A program made the translations under genes and the position numbers. A DNA stretch of 35,890 nucleotides from Enterococcus lemanii (GTDB lineage Bacteria > Bacillota > Bacilli > Lactobacillales > Enterococcaceae), in assembly GCF_016909125.1 (NCBI RefSeq), contig NZ_JAFBFD010000034.1:1-35890 (forward strand). Direction: 5' to 3'. Numbering within the stretch: the first letter of the stretch is position 1; every line of letters starts with the position of its first letter. The notes below the pieces were generated by a model that was not told the DNA's origin, did not search any database, and was given only the letters and a program-made list of their open reading frames with translations. Positions 35,139 to 35,890 of the stretch are shown piece by piece.

Positions 35139-35167
35139 TTGAAATCTTTCAAAGACCGCGGTAGACT
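35139..35167 (+). promoter_or_regulatory. Promoter of the DUF924 gene
   Basis: -35 TTGAAA (35139-35144), an exact 17-base spacer and -10 TAGACT (35162-35167). Transcription would begin near 35174, which excludes any start codon before that point. Confidence 0.65.
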
Positions 35168-35189
35168 AAAGGAAAAAGCATGGAGGGAA

Positions 35190-35738
35190 ATGATTGATAT
35201 GGATCCTCAAGTTGTATTAGATTTTTGGTTTAAAGAAACGCCTGCTGAAAGTTGGTTTAATGGCGGTACGGTGTTTGATCAAACGATTATTACCAAATTT
35301 GGTGCCCTTCACCAAGCGGCTAGTCAAGGCGAGCTGGCTCATTGGCGGCAATCCATTCACGGTTATTTAGCTGAAATTATTTTACTAGATCAATTTTCAC
35401 GTAACATTTATCGAAACCAAGCCCAAGCTTTTGCTTATGACGGGATGGCTCTTATTTTAGCGCAAGAAGCTCTTAAGCGAACGGATTTAAAGGACTTAAC
35501 GATAGCAGAAAAAGGCTTTTTAATTATGCCGTTCATGCATAGTGAATCGCTAAAAATTCATCAAGAATACGCTTATTTGTTTGAAGAACCTGGTCTAGAA
35601 AGTCGCTTGAAGTACGAAAAATTGCACGTAGCGATCATCGAAAGATTTGGTCGTTACCCACATCGGAATCAAGTCTTAGGACGCACTTCTTCTTCGGATG
35701 AAATTGCTTTTTTACAAGAGCCTAATTCTTCTTTTTAA
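35190..35738 (+). CDS. DUF924 family protein
   Basis: Conserved bacterial protein of unknown function (182 aa, usual family length). It starts MDPQVVLDFWF and contains the family features PAESWFNGG, IILLDQFSRNIYRNQAQAFA, ERFGRYPHRNQVLGR and a late DEIAFL. All-helical, TPR-like fold; cytoplasmic, with no signal peptide. The ATG at 35190 is chosen because GGAGGG lies just before it and the promoter lies upstream; ATG at 35199 is an alternative. It is divergently transcribed from the T-box/nhaC gene and is the only intact plus-strand gene in the window. Confidence 0.88.
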   Translation: MIDMDPQVVLDFWFKETPAESWFNGGTVFDQTIITKFGALHQAASQGELAHWRQSIHGYLAEIILLDQFSRNIYRNQAQAFAYDGMALILAQEALKRTDLKDLTIAEKGFLIMPFMHSESLKIHQEYAYLFEEPGLESRLKYEKLHVAIIERFGRYPHRNQVLGRTSSSDEIAFLQEPNSSF

Positions 35739-35770
35739 TTTTGTTATATTTGCGTACCATTTTTAAATAC

Positions 35771-35795
35771 TGTCTACTGAATAATTGCTAAATAT
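35771..35795 (+). repeat. IS right-end relic
   Basis: TGTCTACTGAATAATTGC begins here and matches 19526 over about 25 bases and 14365 over 18 with one change. The inner sequence runs off the window, so a larger IS copy or relic may follow. Confidence 0.55.
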
Positions 35796-35890
35796 CTAAA
35801 ACTTGAAACATCCAAAACCCGGCTAAACCCCTGATATAACTGAGTTCCGGACAATAAAAATAGCATAAACTTCTCCAAATTGGTAAAATA

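Noticed and set aside
1-35890. CRISPR arrays, tRNA or rRNA genes, prophage genes
   Set aside because: No regular repeat-spacer pattern, cloverleaf or rRNA sequence, and no phage structural or integrase genes were seen on either strand.

Overview
The window is low-GC, Gram-positive DNA from Lactobacillales, most likely Enterococcus or a close relative. The grounds are AGGAGG-type ribosome binding sites, lipobox lipoproteins, a sortase-signal surface-protein relic, a tyrosine-type T-box in front of an NhaC-family carrier, cre-like CcpA sites and tightly packed operons. Species cannot be fixed from the sequence. Almost all genes lie on the minus strand; only the last gene (a DUF924 protein) and one surface-protein relic lie on the plus strand.

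Layout from left to right. (1) 114-3171: a three-gene sugar ABC importer (binding lipoprotein plus two permeases, no ATPase) with three LacI/CcpA-type operators at its promoter. (2) 3335-3750: relic of a transposase gene and its IS end. (3) 3823-11704: a complete four-gene Wadjet anti-plasmid system (jetABCD), best matching type III. (4) 11899-14178: serC-serA, serine biosynthesis. (5) 14365-14640: relic DNA. (6) 14800-19378: a five-gene catabolic operon with two Gfo/Idh/MocA dehydrogenases, two TIM-barrel isomerase/epimerase-like enzymes and a ThuA-domain protein. (7) 19526-20210: an IS relic joined to the 3' end of a broken LPXTG surface-protein gene. (8) 20333-24269: an Mgl-type sugar importer (mglB-mglA-mglC). 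(9) 24470-29890: a sensing operon with a YesN-type response regulator, a LytS/YesM-type histidine kinase interrupted by an in-frame TAA, and two membrane-anchored sugar-binding proteins, one a paralogue of the importer's binding protein. (10) 30008-32982: XRE regulator, PLDc_N small membrane protein, ABC ATPase and ABC permease. (11) 33348-35085: an NhaC-family antiporter behind a T-box leader with a UAC (Tyr) specifier. (12) 35190-35738: DUF924 protein.

Blocks 6, 8 and 9 probably form one functional unit. The anchored binding proteins and kinase would detect an external sugar or glycoside, the regulator would switch on the mgl importer (and perhaps the dehydrogenase/isomerase operon), and the imported compound would be oxidised and rearranged. 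The enzyme mix resembles oxidative (3-keto) glycoside pathways. The kinase gene appears broken by a single stop codon, so this strain may have lost or changed the response. Relic IS ends at 3.7, 14.4, 19.5, 33.1 and 35.8 kb, most beside operon boundaries, mark past rearrangement. The Wadjet operon is the clear defence system. The sensing/uptake/oxidation unit is the least described part.
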